Notes: generated by a model from the letters alone, not told the origin. A stretch of 64,000 nt of DNA from Panax quinquefolius (GCA_020205615.1 CM035170.1:31124123-31188122), one strand, 5' to 3'; counted from the first letter of the stretch, positions 1-12,654 are shown. Numbers and translations are program-made.

Positions 1-763
1 AATAGTTCATTTTATTGATTCAATAATTCTTTGCGTTGGTATTTTATATTATCATTGTTTCAATAATTGTCAACGCATGTGATTTCCCATTATCGGATCA
101 ATAATTCATATTATTTGAATAATATTATTAGATAACATTATTGGCAATGTCTAGAAAGTTCGCTCTAAGGAGAGGTTTGGTCACCTAATCAAGGCCCGAT
201 GAAGGAGAGATCCTTATTGAAAGCCCCTCTTTCTGGAACTACCGGTTGTCATAAATTGTGATTCTGTAATATTATTTATGAATAATTAATTATTGATTCA
301 TATGATAAGGAAATATTTATTTTATATGAATATAAATGATGGATTTATTTATGTGGTTATTAATGAAGGAATTAATGTTGAGGTGTTTTATCAAGATTTT
401 ATCTGATTGGAGGTATTAAAAATCAAATCGTGGGTTTTGAGATATATTATGGGGTTATAATTTTTAATCCGACCGTTGGATCGTTGTAATTTTTGGATAT
501 GTTATACATACATAAGTTGAGTATATGTCCACAAATTTTGAACCGTTAAAAATGCACGAAATGATTTGTTGTGAATTTTAAGAGGTGTCGGATTCTAAAT
601 TAGGTTTATAATTGATTTTGGTGGAAAATTCTAGAATTGAGTGGGCCCCACTTGTGGTTGGTGAAGAAATGTGCTGAATTTTATTTCAAATGTGGTGGTG
701 GCAATAGTAGCGAGTAAAAGCCATCAGTGGCAGTCAAGTCTGCTTCGCGTCTTAACATTTTCC

Positions 764-772
764 TATATAATA
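764..772 (+). promoter_or_regulatory. TATA-like box of family A LTR
   Basis: TATATAATA lies at the position where the two other family A LTRs read TATAAATA (43726-43733, 49563-49570). It precedes a pyrimidine-rich stretch, as expected for a U3/R boundary. The start of transcription is inferred, not seen. Confidence 0.55.
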
Positions 773-1464
773 GAGGGCTAAGTTAGAATTGAAAATCACA
801 CCGTAAACAAAGTTTTCTCTCTTTCTCTCTATATTATTGAGTGTATTTTGTGAGTATTTAGATACTTTGAGAGTTCTTTGTTCAAGACAAGTTTCATTCA
901 AAGATCACTTCCGATCTTTCCTTCCAAGAAATCTTGATTCTTTGAGGTAAGGGATATTATTTTTTTCAGTAATGATATTATTTCTTCAATATCATTATCT
1001 TTGAAATGTTGATCCAAGTTTTTATCAAATTTAGAACTTTTTCATGCTCTGGGTTACTATTCATGAGTTACTATTCATGAGTTACTATTCACGAATTACT
1101 ATTCACGAGTACTATTCATGAAGCGTGAAAATGTTTTTTTGTGGAATTTCTATCTTTTGGTGTTTGAGTTACTATTCACGATACTCGGACTATTCACGCA
1201 GTACTTGACACTATTCACGAATAATTTACCTTATTCAATCAAAAATGAAAATTTTCTTTTCGTCCAAAATATCTATTTTGGATACTAGCTTGATTGTATC
1301 CATATTTTGATCATTCTTGAATTTTACACCACTATGATTATTTTTTGAGGTATTTTTGGACGATGGATAAAACCAAGTACTGAATCCTTAATCCTTGTCA
1401 TTTTGTTTCACCGGATTCGCTTTTTAAAAATATTTTCATCATCCTCGCCTTAAATGATGATATT

Positions 1465-1800
1465 ATTGAATATCTTTGGCCCGTAGGTGCAAAGATGAAT
1501 GATTTCAAGAATATCTTTGGCCTCAGTAGTGCAAAGATGAGCAGTGTTTAAATAAACACGACCGATCGATGAATATCTTTGTCCTTTAGTGCAAAGATGA
1601 ATGTGTTGAGATGAACATGACCGATTGATGAATATCTTTGGCCTTTAGTGCAAAGATGAACAGGTGTTTAAATGAACATGACCGACTGATGAATATCTTT
1701 AGCCTTTAGTGCAAAGATGAACAGGTGTTGAGATGAACATGACCGATTGATGAATATCTTTGTCACCTAGTGCAAAGATGAATATTTGATTTGAGATGAA
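1465..1800 (+). repeat. 60-bp tandem repeat of stem-loops in family A LTR
   Basis: About six units of roughly 60 bp each contain ATCTTTG, a loop close to GCCTTTAGTG, then CAAAGAT, a 7-bp inverted repeat. Units alternate between two spacers, GTGTTTAAATGAACATGACCGA and GTGTTGAGATGAACATGACCGA types. The same array recurs in the other two family A LTRs. It lies downstream of the TATA box, so it would be transcribed. Confidence 0.85.
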
Positions 1801-2334
1801 TATTGATTGATGTTACTGAGGATAAAATATTGATGATGAACCTGTTAAATTCATAGATTATAGTAGATTTCATTCTCTACGTAACTCTTCTATGAATTAT
1901 TATTTTCATGTGAATATTGATCTCAAACTTGTTGTCTATTGTATTCTATCGATTTTTCCTGTTGGAGACTAACGATAATTTGTTGTATATTATCTTAGTC
2001 ATAACATTCTTCTTTGGGCTAGTTGAGCTCACCCTTTTCCTTGTTGTTCCATTTTTCTTCTCGGGAGGCGAGAATGCATGTAGCGAGTACTAGTCGGGGT
2101 ATGGAATGAAGGTTCTAGAGAGAGTTGTTTAGTAGTCCTCACCATTATTGTAAAATAATTTATCAATAAATGTGATGAGGATTTATTTAAGTATAAATAT
2201 TGTCTAGAAGATAATATTTGTATTTAAACTCACAGTTTTATTGATGTGATAATAAAGTTGTAGTTGTTTCTGTACCATGTATTTGGCGACTCAGAATGGG
2301 TTGGATGGAATGGACCTATTTTGGGGTCGTCACA

Positions 2335-2786
2335 CGTTCAGTCTAGCTCGTAGCCCGAATCCTCCCGATTAATAATCATTCTAGGTTATAGAACGATTAA
2401 TAAACACATAGCACAGAATAGTATTAATAAAAATTCATTTTATTAATAACTAATTCTTTAAACTTAAATTTTGGACAATCCAATTTTCCAGGTTGTCACA
2501 AAAAGTAACTAAGAAACATGAGTATAAGCAACTAATTCAAGTAACAGATACCGGATAAGTAGGTATAAAACCTACTTATCAAGTAACTCAGGATTCTTAT
2601 CCTTATATCTCTTCAAGAATCTTCTTTGAATCTTAATTATCTTTCTCTTTACGTTAATGATGAATTTCCTAAATTCATCAATTAGCACTTAAACTCTATT
2701 TGAGTTTATTACTTATCATCATCTCTACGGTTATAGCATAAGGTACCCCTACCTAAGGTTTATAACATACAGCTTTAATACCAACT
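2335..2786 (-). other. 5' leader of minus-strand element F, no gene
   Basis: Read on the minus strand, this follows the LTR end and primer site of element F and is cut by the family A LTR at 2334. It is AT-rich and holds no convincing reading frame. It is best taken as the start of the internal region of a retrotransposon whose remainder lies to the left of the window. Confidence 0.45.
2772..2783 (-). promoter_or_regulatory. Primer binding site of element F
   Basis: On the minus strand this reads TGGTATTAAAGC, two changes from the plant initiator tRNA-Met primer site TGGTATCAGAGC. It sits just after an LTR terminus of the GGGGACGTCA type, the expected layout. Confidence 0.6.
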
Positions 2787-5700
2787 TTGACGTCCCCAAA
2801 TCTGGGTCCCAAGAACCTCGAACTTGGTACGTTACGGTACTTCATCATCATACATATTCTATCATCTAATACGGAACAAATAAACATATATTGTTTATTT
2901 TGCATAATTCTATAACATTTTCCCAGGTTTATTAACCTTAACTGAATACATACCTTCAAAATTATAAAGGTTTACAATAAGATAACTAAATAGTTATCCT
3001 TATAACAATCTATTACTGTATTTTGCTTTTGTCTATGTCCTTCTTCAAGCCTTCGCCTTTATCTGATATTTATTATCATGATATAGCAAGGGTGAGCAAC
3101 TACTTTGCCCAAAAAGTTTAAATTTAATAAAGATATATCATGATTGAAAGAATAATAAGCTTTCAAGTTTTCAACAATTTAATAATTGTGAAATAACATG
3201 GATCAAGTTTTAATAATTGCATGACTGAATCAATAATGTTTGAAGGTCAACAATGACCATGAACAATTTAACTGGACCTTATGATAATGAAGGTGATCAG
3301 CCTTTTATACCTGATAAACATATACAACATGCACTAAGTGTGAATCAATAATCAGTTTAGACATGAATAATCATGAATAATCATTCACAAACATACTTTG
3401 AAATATAACCCGAGTTTGAGTTAAGGAAACTTGTCTACATAGTCGATTACCACTACGCAATTTAATTTATTCTCTTTATTGAAAAGACCTATCAGGTATA
3501 AGATTGATCATTCAATTAGCATATCATACCTTATTTCATAATACTATCTAACACTTAATCACATAGTCACATATTAGATAATATTACCACCATATTCATT
3601 TACCTACTTATAATTTCATCATCTTATATTAACTTGTCTAACCTTCACTCACAAAGTTAAGTATTAGACATTACACCTTAGTCTTAGTATTATCATTATA
3701 CTTTGATAATCTTTTCATCACTTATAACTTATACTTATAAGTTTTCCCTTTATATGTTATCTTAGTAAGCTAGATAACCTTTTCAATGAAATCGAAATAT
3801 CATTTCAGTAAACCGGATTACATTTCAGCATCCTGAAATTACTATTTCAGCAGACCACAAAATATTTTAGTAGATTGAAACCATTTCAGCAATCCAAAAT
3901 CCAATTCAGCACCCTGAATTCTCATTTTAGTCTATTACAAGCATAACATAGTTCATTGAATAGCAAATTTAACAATTATATTAAAAAATAACATAAATCT
4001 CTTATTTTAATATCCCATCGAATATTATTAATTATGTAATAATATTTTACGCTAAGGTTATTAACCTTTTAATAACATTCCAGTCAAATACTACTAATAA
4101 TATCTTAATCCAAAAAAAAAAAATTAAGTCATTAATCACATTAATAAACAATTTAGTTCAATTGTTTTCCTTTCCTTAATTAACTCATTAAACATTCTAA
4201 AATGCCACAAACATCACAACACTTCACACCCGACCCAAAACTTCATCAAAATCTGCATAAGCCATGCTCAAGGGCCTTAAGTCCTAAATAATATTTTTTC
4301 ATATTTTTGGACATCATATATTTAATTAAATCCATTTATCCATTTATCATCATTTAGATGAAAAATACCAAATCAGTGCCAAAAATATTTATTTTCTGAG
4401 ATTTGACAGAATATAGTTCCATATTAAACATATATTTTTCTCAGAATTTTTAAAATCCATTTACTATATTTAAATAGTCCATAATAGCCAAATATTCTTA
4501 GATTTTTCATAAATCATGATTAACTCCAAAAGTTCTGAAACTTTTACAATATGTTCATGTTATACACATGTACTTCCAGTAAACATTTTGTAATTTTTGG
4601 ACTTATACACAGAGAATTATTCGGGTGGCTTAATAAAAATAGCCCTTCATTATAAAATCCATAACTCTCAAACCGTATGGCAAACAATTCTCACATTTTT
4701 ACACAACCTTCATATCTTCTGATATTATCACTCCAAAATTTTCCAAAGTTTTTTAAAATATAAAAAGTGGACGAAATTGCCCTCGTTGCTGACTGGTCCG
4801 AAATAATTTTAAGAAAACGGGACAGTTTTCACCAAAATCAACACCACGACTTTTAGAAACGTGATTTTTGAGTTCTACCACTTGGGTTTACTAGTCAACA
4901 CTTATATCTAGCACCTCTCTTTGACGGATCAAGAAAAGAATGCATAGATCAAAAACGGTAATTTTCAAAACACCTAAAAGTTAGGGTTTTCAAAACTAGA
5001 AGAATTATTTTTCTTTTCTTTTTGATTCAAACCAAATCAACACCCATTATGGGTAGATCCATACTTGAATCTATGATAAATACATAGATTATAGTGGTTT
5101 GAACTTCGAAATCAAAAAAACCCCTCTCGTCAAATTACAAAAATAAAGGAAGAAAGTTTAGGAAAAAAAATAATTTTATACCTTTCTTCTTCTTCTTCTT
5201 CATGGAGAATTTTTTTTCTCTCCCGTTTCTTCCCTAGGGCTGCCGCCCCTTCCCCTTTTTCTCTCCCTCTTCTACCATTCTTCTTCTTTCCTTCTCACAG
5301 CTTTCTCTTTCTCCCATTTCTTTTCCTTTTGCTTTTCTTTTTCTCTCTCTTTCTTATCTCTTTCTTCTTATTCCTATCTCTTTCTCTTTCCTATTCCTTA
5401 TTTTTTTTTATCTTCCAAATCCTTATCTCACTCTCTCTCTCATTATTACATGTTTGGTTAAGCTCATGTGGTGGCCCAATAATAATGTGACACCTCATAA
5501 AGTAAACCACTAACTAAAGATAAGGTAATTATTACATTACTCCCATCTCCTACTCATTCCATAATTTCGGTCACATGGCCTCAATATCATCCAAATCTTA
5601 TTTTATTTTAATTGTTAATTTACTTAACAAATAACTAAATAGTCCCTCCTTAATTGGGTCAAAAATTGGGCCACTTATTAATTAAATTCTATTGGGCTTA

Positions 5701-6184
5701 TACTTTTATTATTTTGCTTACTAACAAAATAAATTTGGGCTTCCACCCAAAATTTGATTGGGCCAATATAATTCTTGTCATATACATATTATATTGGGCT
5801 AGATTAATAATTTAATCGCCCTTAATCACTATATCCACAAGTCACGTGCTTAATTAATTAATTAGGCTTGTTTAAATAATATAACTTCCTTAGTCCATTA
5901 AATTTAATTCTCTTGGACTCTATTTAAATTCTTGGGCTATGACCTTATTATAGTCCATTACTTTTAATTCTATTCCATTCCACCCTTATCATTTAATTAG
6001 GGTTCCACTACACATTTGTAAATAAATTCCTTACTTATGCCTTTTTAATTTCATAACCCAATTAGACTTGGTTATAAAATTAATTATTTTGAGATATATA
6101 AAATAAATCTCTTAATGTTAGTATATATATTTATATATTAATATTCTCCCATATTATAACCTCTTAGGTTATTTAATTATCACA
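2787..6184 (-). mobile_element. Probable 5' LTR of minus-strand element F
   Basis: The right terminus in sense is TGGGGACGTCA next to a primer site, which fixes the low-coordinate end near 2787. The other end is uncertain. I place it near 6180-6184, where the minus strand would begin TGTGATAATT. The interior is AT-rich and non-coding, with pyrimidine-rich tracts at about 5180-5440 and many TTGGGCC-like words at 5650-5960. A palindrome cluster lies at 3785-3925. The length of about 3.4 kb fits a chromovirus LTR. No second LTR is in view. Confidence 0.45.
3785..3925 (-). repeat. Palindrome cluster (TTTCAG/CTGAAA type) in F LTR
   Basis: Imperfect tandem units carry short stems: 3822-3839 is ATTTCAG-CATC-CTGAAAT and 3903-3920 is AATTCAG-CACC-CTGAATT. 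A third, TGAAAT...ATTTCA, starts at about 3786. The second base of the stem changes together with its partner between the first two units. Confidence 0.7.
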
Positions 6185-6217
6185 CCTAATATATATATAT
6201 ATATATATATATTAGGT
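6184..6217. repeat. Palindromic (AT)n: ACCTAAT-(AT)10-ATTAGGT
   Basis: A perfect palindrome of an AT dinucleotide run flanked by ACCTAAT and ATTAGGT, lying between the putative LTRs of F and G. It may have grown by slippage from a short palindrome. Confidence 0.85.
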
Positions 6218-6227
6218 TACATAACTT

Positions 6228-9056
6228 TGTTAGTTCCTAGTAGGCACAATATAGATCTAGAAGGGGGGTTGAATAGATCATTTTTCATTTCAAATACTTT
6301 TCTCTTTTATTTTGTATAGCCAATGATTTAGCATATGACAAACATAAGAATCTTTTCAAGCACAGCGGAATAAGTAAAAAAAACCCCTTCATTGATATAT
6401 TCATAATCATACATACATTGTTCTTAGAGTTAGTTCGGTTGTAAGCAGTTAAAATATACATAGCAGTTATAGCAGTTAAAGTACAAAATGTAAATGACAT
6501 AAAGTAAAAGACACAAGGGGTTTTAAGTGGTTCAGAGACTCAAGCTCCTAATCCACTCTTCTGCTTTCAACAAGCGAGATTTCCACTAAGGAAGGGCAAG
6601 ACCACGAATCACTAAGATTCCTTCAAGCGCAAGACCTTGGGACTTCAGTTCACTAAGAACTCTTCAAGGCCAGCAACCTTGGAACTTCTCAAGTTCCCTA
6701 GGAACTCTTCAAGCCCAACAGGCTTAGAACTTCATTTAGTCCCTCCGGACAAGGACCCCTCAGGCCCTGACTTCTTGTTGTTGTTGTTGGTGGTGGTGGT
6801 GTTGAGCTGCTAATATGTCCTTAAGCTTGATCATCTTTTGTACTTAGCAGCTTGGTGTGGTCCTCTTTGTATTTTTCTTCGAGACTGGACCACATCATCT
6901 TTGGTGCAGCTGATCTTCTTCTGTTCTGCTCAACTTCATGTAGTGTCAGCTGTGCACCATCACCATTTCCTGAACCCTTCTTAACATGTTGGCAGACATG
7001 GTTCTACACTTGCTCTGCTTCAGTTTTGGGTTCATGGTGAATCGTAGAATGGCTCTTAGGATCTGCCTTGTGCTTTGCCACTCTTCTGAATGTTATCTTC
7101 TTGTCCTTCTCTACTTTTAGCTTAGTTGCCAATTCAGGTGGCATTCTCATCTTTGTTGAGTGAAGCTTTGGTCTGTTTAAGTCCTTCTTCGAAGTTTCTT
7201 CACTTCCACCTTCGTAGTCTCACTGTCACCGAGACTTGTTCTATTTAAGCTCAGGTGGAACTTGTAGAGTCAATGTTAGCATTCTACCAACTCAACGATT
7301 TTGCAACATTGCAATTCTCAACAACTCTTGATCGTTGAAGCTCTAGCTTATTTACACTCCTTCCCAATCTACCCGTTGAGAAGTAGCCGTTGAAAGCTCT
7401 TTGAAATGCTTCGCAGATCTCAAGTTATTTGATGTAGACTGCAGATGTGACATAACATCTCCTTTTTTGACTTTCTGACATTGCAGTTTACTATTTCACC
7501 TAACTCGCCAGATATGTTACTTTTATGTCTTGGTCAGGTCGATGACTATATTTCCTCCTTCTAATTTCTCGATCAGAGGTTGTGCTTTTGAATCGATGCT
7601 CTCAATAAGCTCATATCTGAATATCAACCTTCATATTGAACCGTTGGCAATGCTTCAATCTTTAGTTGTTCGAACTCTATGATTCTGATGCATGTCTTCT
7701 TGGACCTGATCGTAGTGTCTTGTTGACTGGTAAAGACAGCACTATGATCTTGAAGAGTGTTGATTGGATCTTCAATGTAGAACACCTCTTCCTTTTCTTG
7801 TGCAGTGCTTCAAAACTTTTGTTTACCTCGACAGCTCTCAGATACTGATGGCTTGACTTCTTTGTTCTGGCCCCTTCTGAATAGCAAGACACTTCAGATT
7901 TGTGGCGTGTCCAGCTCACTTTCTCCTTATGATCTCCCGTTCACTTATCATCAATGGACTGACCCAATGCTTAATCACTTTAGCCTTGTTCTTCAGAGGT
8001 TAACCAGTATCTCTGTATATACTCCATCGGTTCTTTCTTTGTTTGGAAAACACTACGATCTTGGTTGCTTTCTAGATCGTTGTCTTCTGTCTACTTGACA
8101 GCTACTGCACTTGTTGACTTTCCTTAGTCAGTTACTGAAGTCTTCTTCTGATCTCCTTGTGGAAGACTTCATCTCGAATGGCTTCACAACTCAATCTGGA
8201 TGTTGATTGGGTTGATGCTTAGATCTTCTGTTAGCTTGTATGTCATTCATTAAGTGCTTTCTGGTTTCCTTCAGGTGGGATGTATCTATAGAGCTTAGAC
8301 CAGAGGCTTCATTCCTTTGGATATTCTGGGAATGCTCATTTGTTGAGAATCGTACTTGCTCTACCATTCTGCCTTGGCATTGTGAGCATATATGTTGAAG
8401 TCTCAGTTCTACACTCTTCGATTCAGCTTCGGCTGTGCAGACACTATGACTCCGAGATCAAATCTTGACACTCTACTATTTCTGTCATTTTGCTTGTTGT
8501 CTTCATCTGATCTTGCTTGACTCTCTACCTCTGATTTGATCTGTAGACTCTACGACTCAAAGTGTAGTCTAAGATTCTTGACTTAGCTTCGGTAGATGCT
8601 CGATCGGCTCCTAGGCACACTGTCTCTACGATTTTGAACATGACTTCTTCAGCAGACTACGGCCCTGAGGAAGTTCTCATCGACACACTACGATCCTTCC
8701 TCGTCTCTCCTGGCAGTCTACGAACTCCGAGATCTACTATCTTGCAGACTACGATTCTTCCTCGATAGCTCTCGAGTTTTCCTTTACTCTCCTGGCAGAC
8801 TACAATTTCTGGTGTAGTGTTCGACGATCAGACAAGCCTATCTTTTACATCATAAGATCAACCTAACATGCTTGATCTTTCTATATTTATAGTCCTTGTA
8901 CATCATTTCTTTTTAAGGACTTTCCAAAGTTGTTTTGCTTATGTAAGATCAACCTAACACATTTGATCAATTCATTCTAAGTCCTTGTACATATGTTTCT
9001 ATTATCTATCAAAGGACTTTATAGCTTTTCTTAATGCAAACATACTTGCATATTCA

Positions 9057-9115
<59 letters not shown>

Positions 9116-9167
9116 TATTCGGATCATATATAAATAGGAATATCATTCCCATGCTTATTCCCCATAA
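6228..9167 (-). mobile_element. Putative 3' LTR of SIRE-like Ty1/copia element G
   Basis: On the minus strand a polypurine tract AAATAAGGGGAGA (about 9168-9180) is preceded by TTTTGTCATAATC, a layout I associate with SIRE/Maximus copia elements (TTTGTCATCATCAAAAAGGGGGAGA before the LTR). The far end begins TGTTAGTTCC on the plus strand, followed by AGAAGGGGGGTTGAATAG, another motif common in such LTRs. Reading frames at 6852-7040, 7666-8098 and similar have no recognisable domain and I treat them as chance. Repeated CAGACTACGA-like words occur at 8560-8830. The exact ends are inferred. Confidence 0.45.
9061..9112. repeat. (TA)n microsatellite
   Basis: An uninterrupted TA dinucleotide run of about 52 bp inside the putative G LTR. 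A reading frame translating it as an Ile-Tyr repeat is meaningless. Confidence 0.95.
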
Positions 9168-9180
9168 TCTCCCCTTATTT
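9168..9180 (-). promoter_or_regulatory. Polypurine tract of element G
   Basis: The minus strand reads AAATAAGGGGAGA immediately before the inferred LTR start. It would prime plus-strand DNA synthesis of element G. The nearest coding region ends about 220 bp upstream. Confidence 0.5.
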
Positions 9181-9400
9181 GATTATGACAAAATAATAAG
9201 TGCATATGCGTGTTATGAATGAATCTTATATACTGATGTAGTTAACCGTATTTCTAAAACAGATAATCATGAATGTCATTTATAAGACTATGGAATTTAA
9301 TACACTATGGCATTTTACATCCTGGATCCAGAACATACCTAACTAGTTAGAGATGTACCTCTTTGGTTTCATGTATGCTTCCAGGATGTATATTGATCAG

Positions 9401-11053
9401 CTATTCATCTGGTTGATTTCTTTGCTCCTGCTTCCCTTGGGATGTGGACTTCATTTCTTCTTCTTCTGGCTCCCCCTCAGCCTTTGCAAATACTGGGTCA
9501 TCATCCTTTGGCTCCCCTTCAGATGATGACTGGGCCTTTGCAAATATAGGCTCATCATCCTTTGGCTCCCCTTCATATGATGACCCAACTTCTTCTTCTA
9601 TCTTTTTCTTTGTCTTCTTCTCTTGTTTCCTTCTATCCTCCTTGCCCTTTCTTGAGTGCCTCTTTCTATGCCTCTTTTTCTCCCCTTTTTTGTCATTAAT
9701 CACTTGGGAGAGCTGCTTCATGTTGGACATAAGCTGCTCCATCAGGTAAGAAGAGTTAGCAACTTCAAACTTGAGTTATTGTTGGCTTAGCTCAAGTTGC
9801 ACTGAGAAAGCCGATTCATGTTGTCAATCTTGTTAGAGAGGACTTGGAGTTGTTCTTCATTAGCCTTCTGTGCTCATAGAGCTTATGCCTTCTGATCATG
9901 TATGGCCTTCAGATAGATGTGATCTATCTCTTTGATTTTGAGAGATACATCAGCCATAGTAGCTTGAAGTCTGTTCTGAACTGAATTATCTCCTGCTGCT
10001 GTCAGCACCATCTTTAACTCTTCATTGATTAGAGATATCATCTTGACCAGCTCATCAGAAGTCTTCAACAGCTCCTACTCCATAGGAGTTTGGTCATCTG
10101 GTTGGGTAGCCTCTAGTTGAGCACTGGATTGAACTCTACGATTTTCATTCTTGGATAGATTTTCAAAAGTAGTGAGGATCTAAAAAATTGTTGATTTCCA
10201 ATCGTTGTTGGAGGATGACGGCATGTTAGACATCTGTGCTTGAGCAGAGGGAAGCTCTTCAAACTGAACTTGATCATTTTCAGTGATAGAGAGAAGAGAC
10301 TCTACGGTCGTGTCCTTGGTCATGAACCTTCTTCCGTCAGAACCCAATCTACAATCATAGGGAATATAATGGTTGCCAGCATGTCTGTAGACTTTGTAGT
10401 GAGGCTGGTCTTTGATCATCATTATTGCAAAACTCTTCACCCTTGGGAAGTTCTGTGCCACCAGCTCTATGCTTGGAAACTGAGAGTAGCACCAACTGAA
10501 GTAACTTTCATCTCTTTCAGTATGTGCCTTTAGCCAAGGCATCCATTGTAAGAACCATCTCATCATCATATTATTAGGATTGTAGAGGATAGTCGTGCAG
10601 TCTAACTCCATGTTGTTCAAATTTTTGAACACATCATGTGCAGTCTTCTGGTTCCTCTGATTCTTGATGTGCAGAATCAGAATCTTTCTCCATTTCTTCT
10701 CTTTCGGAGCCTGAAGCATTCTGATCAGATTCATCAGTGAATCCTTCTTGTTGATCTTCATTACCAGACTCTTCTTCAGCAATGTCTTCCTTGGATTCAT
10801 CATCACTTACTTCAATGACTGCAGTGGAGTGATCACTTCTCTTCTTGGAGGCAAATTGAGCAATTAATTTGTAGCTCTTCCTTCTCCTTGGGGGTTCAGC
10901 TATGGGAGAGTCTGAATCTTCTTCTTCTTCAGACTCTGAGGCCTTTGGATCAGACGAACTTCCATGAGGTTCAGCCTTGTCAGGGGCAGGTCCTTCTTCT
11001 TTCGACTCATCATCTTTTGAGCCATCATGTGTGCTTTCAGGAGTAGTTGCAGT
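9401..11053 (-). pseudogene. Acidic, coiled-coil ORF in 3' position of element G (broken)
   Basis: I do not recognise this protein family. Read on the minus strand from 11053, it starts with a Ser/Glu/Asp-rich disordered segment (11053-10650). A globular-looking region with Trp and His follows (10620-10240, including MPWLKAHTERDESYFSWCYS), then a predicted helix/coiled coil (10068-9883), a Lys/Arg-rich stretch (KKGEKKRHRKRHSRK) and a tail with about three repeats of EGEPKDDxPxFAKA. Stops and frameshifts near 10170, 10070, 9880 and 9750 break it. Its N-terminal part continues at 21832-21497; B1 inserted between the two with duplication of GCAGT. The position between pol and the polypurine tract matches the env-like ORF of SIRE-type elements, which is an inference from place only. 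Confidence 0.5.
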
Positions 11054-12654
11054 TGTGACGCCCCCAAAATTAGGTATACATCACCCATCTTGGGTCGTCA
11101 GATACATGGTACAAAATTCAAATACAACTTACTAATACAATGCCATGCATATATATACGACAAAACATAATTGTGAGTTTGAATACAATTATTGTCTACT
11201 AGAGATTATACAAACTCAATAGGAGTCCTCATTATAATTATTAACACACTATTTCACAGAATAGTGAGGACTACTAATGCTATCCTCTGGACCGTCACTC
11301 CATTCCCCGACTAGTCCTTGTTATGTTCTCATTTCACAGAAGAAACGGTGAAAGAAAGGGTGAGCTCAACTAGCCCGAAGAAGAAATATTATGACTAAGA
11401 TAATGCGAGTAATAAATTATCGTTAGCCTTCAACAGTGTTAAACTGATAAAATATAACAACATCAAGTTTAACTGCAGCGGAACAAACAATCCATTAAAA
11501 GAGTCAAGTAGAGAATAAAATCTACTATCTTTTATGATTTAAAAGGTTTTTCATGACTTTTATCGCTTGGACTCAGCTTAATAAATAATCCACATCATCG
11601 AATCACCCCTACACTACGGCCAAGGATATTCTTTTGTATCACGACCACAACTATTCATGCACTACAAGCCAAGAATATTTGTGTATTCATTAATGGTCAT
11701 GATCATGCCAACAACTATCCATCAATGCACTACGGGCCAATGAGGACTTTTTCCACATCATTTGTAATATTACGGTCATGATTACAATCAATAATCCACA
11801 GTCATAATCATACCAAGTCCATCTATGCACTACAGGCCACAGATGACTTTCAACATAATATAAACATGAGGATGATGACAATGATATAAGAATTTAATAA
11901 AACAAGTTCAAGAATTAATTTATCCATGAACCAATAACGTCCAAATTGTCAACACGATACTGCTTTGTAGAGTAAAATTCAAGAATGCTCAGAAGAATAT
12001 TTCCATGAAAAGATACTAGATGAAGCGCAAATATCAAGGATATTCCACTAATTTCATGGAGTATAGAAGTCAAAACTTTAACCAACTGAGTATAATAACG
12101 AATGAAATAACAAAAGAAATCACCATGCATGCAGTGCTTTGCATGGACAGCTTATTCCAACATAATAAGTAATCTTAACCAGTCAAAGTAAATTGCACCG
12201 ACAAAGATGTTCCAATAGAATAATATAGATTTTAACCGTGTCCCACAGAAAAGCGCATGACGAGAGATATTCCAACGAATAATAATAAAGATTTTAACCG
12301 GTCCGTAAAAAACGCATGATGTGGATATTCCAACATAATAATAATAAAGATTTAACTAGGTCCCACAAAATGCATGCATGAGGATATTCCAAATGTAATA
12401 ATAATAAAGATGGAATAATAGAAGAATGTCACCAAGTATAGGGTAGTCCGCGTATACTAGTTATTCCAGCAGAATAATAAAGAATAGAATAACAGAAGTT
12501 CTCTTCATGAATACAAAAGAAATAATAACCTTTACCGTAAAAGAAACTGGATATAAGAGTAGGGAAGTAGCAGAATACTTTTCTATAGTTTCTCTATAAT
12601 TTCTCTCTCTAGAGTTTTAGTGAATTCGTAAGAAATAATGAAGGAATGAGCTTC

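Larger units (their letters stand above)
1..2334 (+). mobile_element. Family A chromovirus LTR, 5'-truncated by window edge
   Basis: The segment is collinear with the two LTRs of the complete element A at 42500-51105 and begins about 457 bp into the LTR. It ends in GGGGTCGTCACA, the same terminus as the other copies. The next five bases (2335-2339, CGTTC) would be the target duplication if this is a 3' or solo LTR, but the other side is outside the window. A TATA-like box at 764-772, a short repeat of GTTACTATTCAC type at about 1050-1125 and a 60-bp hairpin array at about 1465-1800 are present. No protein is encoded. Confidence 0.9.

Noticed and set aside
1465..1800. Regularly spaced 60-bp repeats resembling a CRISPR array
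   Set aside because: The DNA is a plant LTR; the whole unit is repeated rather than a repeat with unique spacers, and no cas genes or bacterial features are present.
6184..6230. tRNA or other structured RNA genes
   Set aside because: I looked for cloverleaf-like or rRNA/snRNA sequence here and elsewhere and saw only AT palindromes; no RNA gene is supported in the window.
6852..8098. Several 60-97 codon frames as host genes
   Set aside because: No domain, no splice-like structure recognised, and the context is the putative LTR of element G.
9034..9222. Ile-Tyr repeat proteins here and at 12990-13196
   Set aside because: Pure translation of TA dinucleotide runs.
9444..9749. Plus-strand Ser/Phe-rich frame
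   Set aside because: Antisense shadow of the Lys/Glu-rich minus-strand ORF; the minus strand carries internal peptide repeats.
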